Origin: WTJO01 sp965660165
GTDB taxonomy: Bacteria > Pseudomonadota > Alphaproteobacteria > Puniceispirillales > Puniceispirillaceae
DNA length: 25,054 bases
Direction: 5' to 3'
Assembly (NCBI GenBank): GCA_965660165.1
Contig: CBFHYU010000030.1
Coordinates: 1 to 25,054, forward strand
Part shown: positions 22,694-25,054 of the stretch, in pieces
Position numbering within the stretch: position 1 is the stretch's first letter
Layout: each line of letters opens with the position of its first letter
Program-made: the position numbers and the translations under genes
Notes under the pieces: model-generated
Databases searched by the model: none
Told to the model about the DNA's origin: nothing
What the model saw: only the letters and a program-made list of their open reading frames with translations

Positions 22694-24832
22694 ATGTCTC
22701 GTCAATATTCACTAGAACGTTATCGTAACTTTGGCATCATGGCGCATATTGATGCTGGTAAGACAACAACAACTGAGCGTGTTCTATATTATACAGGCCG
22801 TTCGCATAAAATTGGCGAAGTGCATGATGGCAATGCCACTATGGACTGGATGGAGCAGGAGCAAGAAAGAGGCATTACTATTACCTCTGCGGCTACAACC
22901 TGTTTCTGGTTCCGCACTGAAGATGGCGAAACACCGTCTGCTGGCTATGGCGATGATGCAGACGCCGCAAAATTCCGCTTCAATATTATTGATACGCCTG
23001 GCCACGTTGACTTCACCATTGAAGTTGAGCGTTCGCTGGCTGTGCTTGATGGTGCGGTATGTGTGTTAGATGCCAATGCGGGTGTTGAGCCTCAGACTGA
23101 AACAGTGTGGCGTCAGGCAGACCGCTATAAGGTGCCACGTGTCGTATTTGTGAATAAGATGGACAAAATCGGTGCCGATTTCTTTAATTGTGTGCATATG
23201 ATTAAAGATCGTACAGGCGCGTTGCCATTGCCAATTCACTGCCCCATTGGCGCAGAATCAGAATTTGCAGGTCTGATTGACCTTGTATTGATGAAAGAAT
23301 GGGTATGGTCATCTGAAGATTTGGGCGCAAGCTGGGATTTGAAAGATATTCGTGATGAGCTGAAGGATAAGGCAGAAGAAATGCGTGCCGAGCTTATCGA
23401 GATTATCGTTGAGCAAGATGATGATGTGATGGAAAAGTTCCTGGAAGGCGAAGAGCCTGATATTACGACTATCCAGCGCCTTATCCGTAAAGGCACATTA
23501 AATATGTCATTTGTGCCTGTATTGTGTGGCTCAGCGTTCAAAAATAAAGGTGTTCAGCCAATGTTGAACGCTGTTATCGACTATCTGCCTGGTCCGCTTG
23601 ATGTGCCTGCATATATGGGCTTTAAGCCAGGTGATGAAACTGAAACACGTAATATTGAGCGTAACGCAAGCGATGAAGATCCGTTTACTGGTCTTGCTTT
23701 CAAAATTATGAATGACCCGTTTGTAGGCTCTCTTACATTTGTGCGGATTTACTCAGGTAAGCTGGCCAAAGGCGATAGCCTGATGAATTCAACAAAAGGT
23801 AAGCGCGAGCGTGTTGGCCGAATGATGATGATGCATTCAAACAACCGTGAAGAGATTGATGAAGCATTTGCAGGTGATATTGTTGCGCTTGCTGGAATGA
23901 AGGAAACCACTACAGGGGATACATTATGTGATCCCACAAACCCTGTTGTGATGGAAACAATGACTTTCCCAGATCCAGTGATTGAGATTGCGATTGAGCC
24001 TAAGTCAAAGAATGATCAGGAAAAAATGTCTCAGGGCTTGCAAAGGCTGGCAGCTGAAGACCCATCATTCCAAGTATCTTCAGATAATGAATCAGGCCAG
24101 ACCATCATGCGTGGTATGGGCGAGCTACATCTAGATATTCTGGTTGACCGCCTAAAGCGTGAATTCAAAGTAGAAGCGAATATTGGTGCGCCTCAGGTGG
24201 CTTACCGTGAAACCATTACAAAAGATGTTGAAGTTGATTATACACATAAGAAACAGTCTGGCGGTTCTGGACAGTTTGCACGTGTTAAAATCAAGTTCGG
24301 GCCTCTGGCTGAAGGTGGATATAATTTCACTAATTCAATTGTCGGTGGTTCTGTGCCTCGCGAATTTATTCCAGGTGTTGAAAAAGGCATTATTCAAGCC
24401 AAAGATACTGGTGTTATAGCAGGCTTCCCTGTTATTGATTTTCAGGCTGAGCTTGTAGATGGTGCAAGCCATGATGTTGACTCATCAGTACTTGCCTTTG
24501 AAATTGCCGCACGTGCAGCGTTTCGTGAAGCAATGGAAAAAGCTACACCAAAGCTACTTGAGCCAGTGATGAAAGTTGAAGTACTTACACCTGAAGAATA
24601 TGTAGGGGATATTATTGGTGATCTAAATAGCCGCCGTGGTCAGGTTGGCGGTATGGATCAGCGTGGTAATGCCCGTGCGATTGATGCAATGGTGCCGTTG
24701 GCCAATATGTTTGGCTATATCAATACATTGCGTTCAATGAGCCAAGGCAGAGCGCAATATTCAATGCAGTTTGACCATTATGAGCAAGTGCCACAAGCGG
24801 TGGCGGATGAAGTCCGCGCCAAGATGGCATAA
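22694..24832 (+). CDS. fusA: Elongation factor G
   Basis: EF-G is the GTPase that drives tRNA-mRNA translocation and, with RRF, ribosome recycling. The 712-residue protein has the P-loop AHIDAGKTT (17-25), switch II DTPGH (100-104, catalytic H104), NKMD, and the domain IV and V blocks (YRETITKDVEVDYTHKKQSGGSGQF, GDIIGDLNSRRGQ). Compared with E. coli as I remember it, an insertion of about 12 residues, rich in D, G and A, sits between FWFR and FRFNIID (about residues 73-94), just before switch II. GGAG lies 6 nt before ATG 22694. tuf begins 52 bp after the stop. Confidence 0.98.
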   Translation: MSRQYSLERYRNFGIMAHIDAGKTTTTERVLYYTGRSHKIGEVHDGNATMDWMEQEQERGITITSAATTCFWFRTEDGETPSAGYGDDADAAKFRFNIIDTPGHVDFTIEVERSLAVLDGAVCVLDANAGVEPQTETVWRQADRYKVPRVVFVNKMDKIGADFFNCVHMIKDRTGALPLPIHCPIGAESEFAGLIDLVLMKEWVWSSEDLGASWDLKDIRDELKDKAEEMRAELIEIIVEQDDDVMEKFLEGEEPDITTIQRLIRKGTLNMSFVPVLCGSAFKNKGVQPMLNAVIDYLPGPLDVPAYMGFKPGDETETRNIERNASDEDPFTGLAFKIMNDPFVGSLTFVRIYSGKLAKGDSLMNSTKGKRERVGRMMMMHSNNREEIDEAFAGDIVALAGMKETTTGDTLCDPTNPVVMETMTFPDPVIEIAIEPKSKNDQEKMSQGLQRLAAEDPSFQVSSDNESGQTIMRGMGELHLDILVDRLKREFKVEANIGAPQVAYRETITKDVEVDYTHKKQSGGSGQFARVKIKFGPLAEGGYNFTNSIVGGSVPREFIPGVEKGIIQAKDTGVIAGFPVIDFQAELVDGASHDVDSSVLAFEIAARAAFREAMEKATPKLLEPVMKVEVLTPEEYVGDIIGDLNSRRGQVGGMDQRGNARAIDAMVPLANMFGYINTLRSMSQGRAQYSMQFDHYEQVPQAVADEVRAKMA

Positions 24833-24884
24833 CGTTAACCATTTTTGCTGATTAGCATAAACCTAAAGGATCAGGAGAGACGAG

Positions 24885-25054
24885 ATGTCTAAAGAGAAGT
24901 TTGATCGTTCGAAGCCGCATGTAAACATAGGAACTATTGGTCACGTTGATCATGGTAAGACGACGTTGACGGCGGCGATTACGAAGGTTATGGCGGAAGC
25001 TGGCGGCGCTGAGTTTCAGGCGTATGATCAGATTGACAAGGCGCCTGAGGAGCG
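24885..25054 (+). CDS. tuf: Elongation factor Tu, 3'-truncated by the window edge
   Basis: Only the first 56 codons and two bases of codon 57 are present. They encode the EF-Tu start MSKEKFDRSKPHVN, the P-loop GHVDHGKTT, and the stretch up to KAPEE just before switch I. AGGAGAG lies 5 nt before ATG 24885, a strong ribosome site. It is the last visible gene of the rpsL-rpsG-fusA-tuf operon. This fragment shares no bases with the tuf fragment at 1-1020: one covers codons 1-56, the other starts at codon 58, so the two copies cannot be compared here. Confidence 0.97.
   Translation, partial: MSKEKFDRSKPHVNIGTIGHVDHGKTTLTAAITKVMAEAGGAEFQAYDQIDKAPEE

Noticed and set aside
1..25054. CRISPR array, prophage, toxin-antitoxin or defence genes
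   Set aside because: No regularly spaced repeats and no proteins of those families were seen in any frame.

Overview
The window looks like a chromosomal segment of a marine-type alphaproteobacterium with moderate G+C. The evidence is the gene order rpoB-rpoC-rpsL-rpsG-fusA-tuf, a tuf / tRNA-Trp / secE-nusG arrangement, alphaproteobacterial-length RpoB and RpoC, and a G-domain insertion in EF-G. A SAR116-like relative would fit, given the AT-leaning codon use and the many PhyH-family dioxygenases, but that placement is an inference and no 16S gene is present.

Layout: (1) 1-1377 holds the 3' part of a tuf gene with its terminator and then tRNA-Trp with its own terminator. (2) 1387-9234 is an 8 kb block of metabolic and transport genes lying between tRNA-Trp and secE, which are close neighbours in many alphaproteobacteria. 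It has an Lrp/AsnC regulator transcribed divergently from an L-threonate-dehydrogenase-like gene, two different PhyH-type Fe(II)/2-oxoglutarate dioxygenases, a SulP anion transporter, and, on the minus strand, a GMC oxidoreductase followed by a gamma-carbonic-anhydrase-like protein. (3) 9235-17213 is the secE-nusG-rplKA-rplJL-rpoB block with its untranslated leaders. (4) 17299-21569 is rpoC with a strong terminator. (5) 21609-25054 is the str operon rpsL-rpsG-fusA-tuf, cut off inside the second tuf.

The housekeeping part makes the core transcription and translation machinery (RNA polymerase beta and beta', NusG, L11, L1, L10, L7/L12, S12, S7, EF-G, EF-Tuf) plus the SecE translocon subunit. 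Its intergenic gaps are rich in perfect inverted repeats that fit RNA-level autoregulation, most clearly an L10-type leader before rplJ. The accessory block suggests uptake and oxidative breakdown of a small hydroxylated or anionic compound under local Lrp-type control. The substrate cannot be read from sequence.

I found no phage, CRISPR, transposase or defence system and no clear novel system. The points most worth checking are the metabolic block, the compact lrp/ltnD divergent promoter with repeated 11-bp sites, and the window ends, which fall one base apart within the same codon of two tuf copies.
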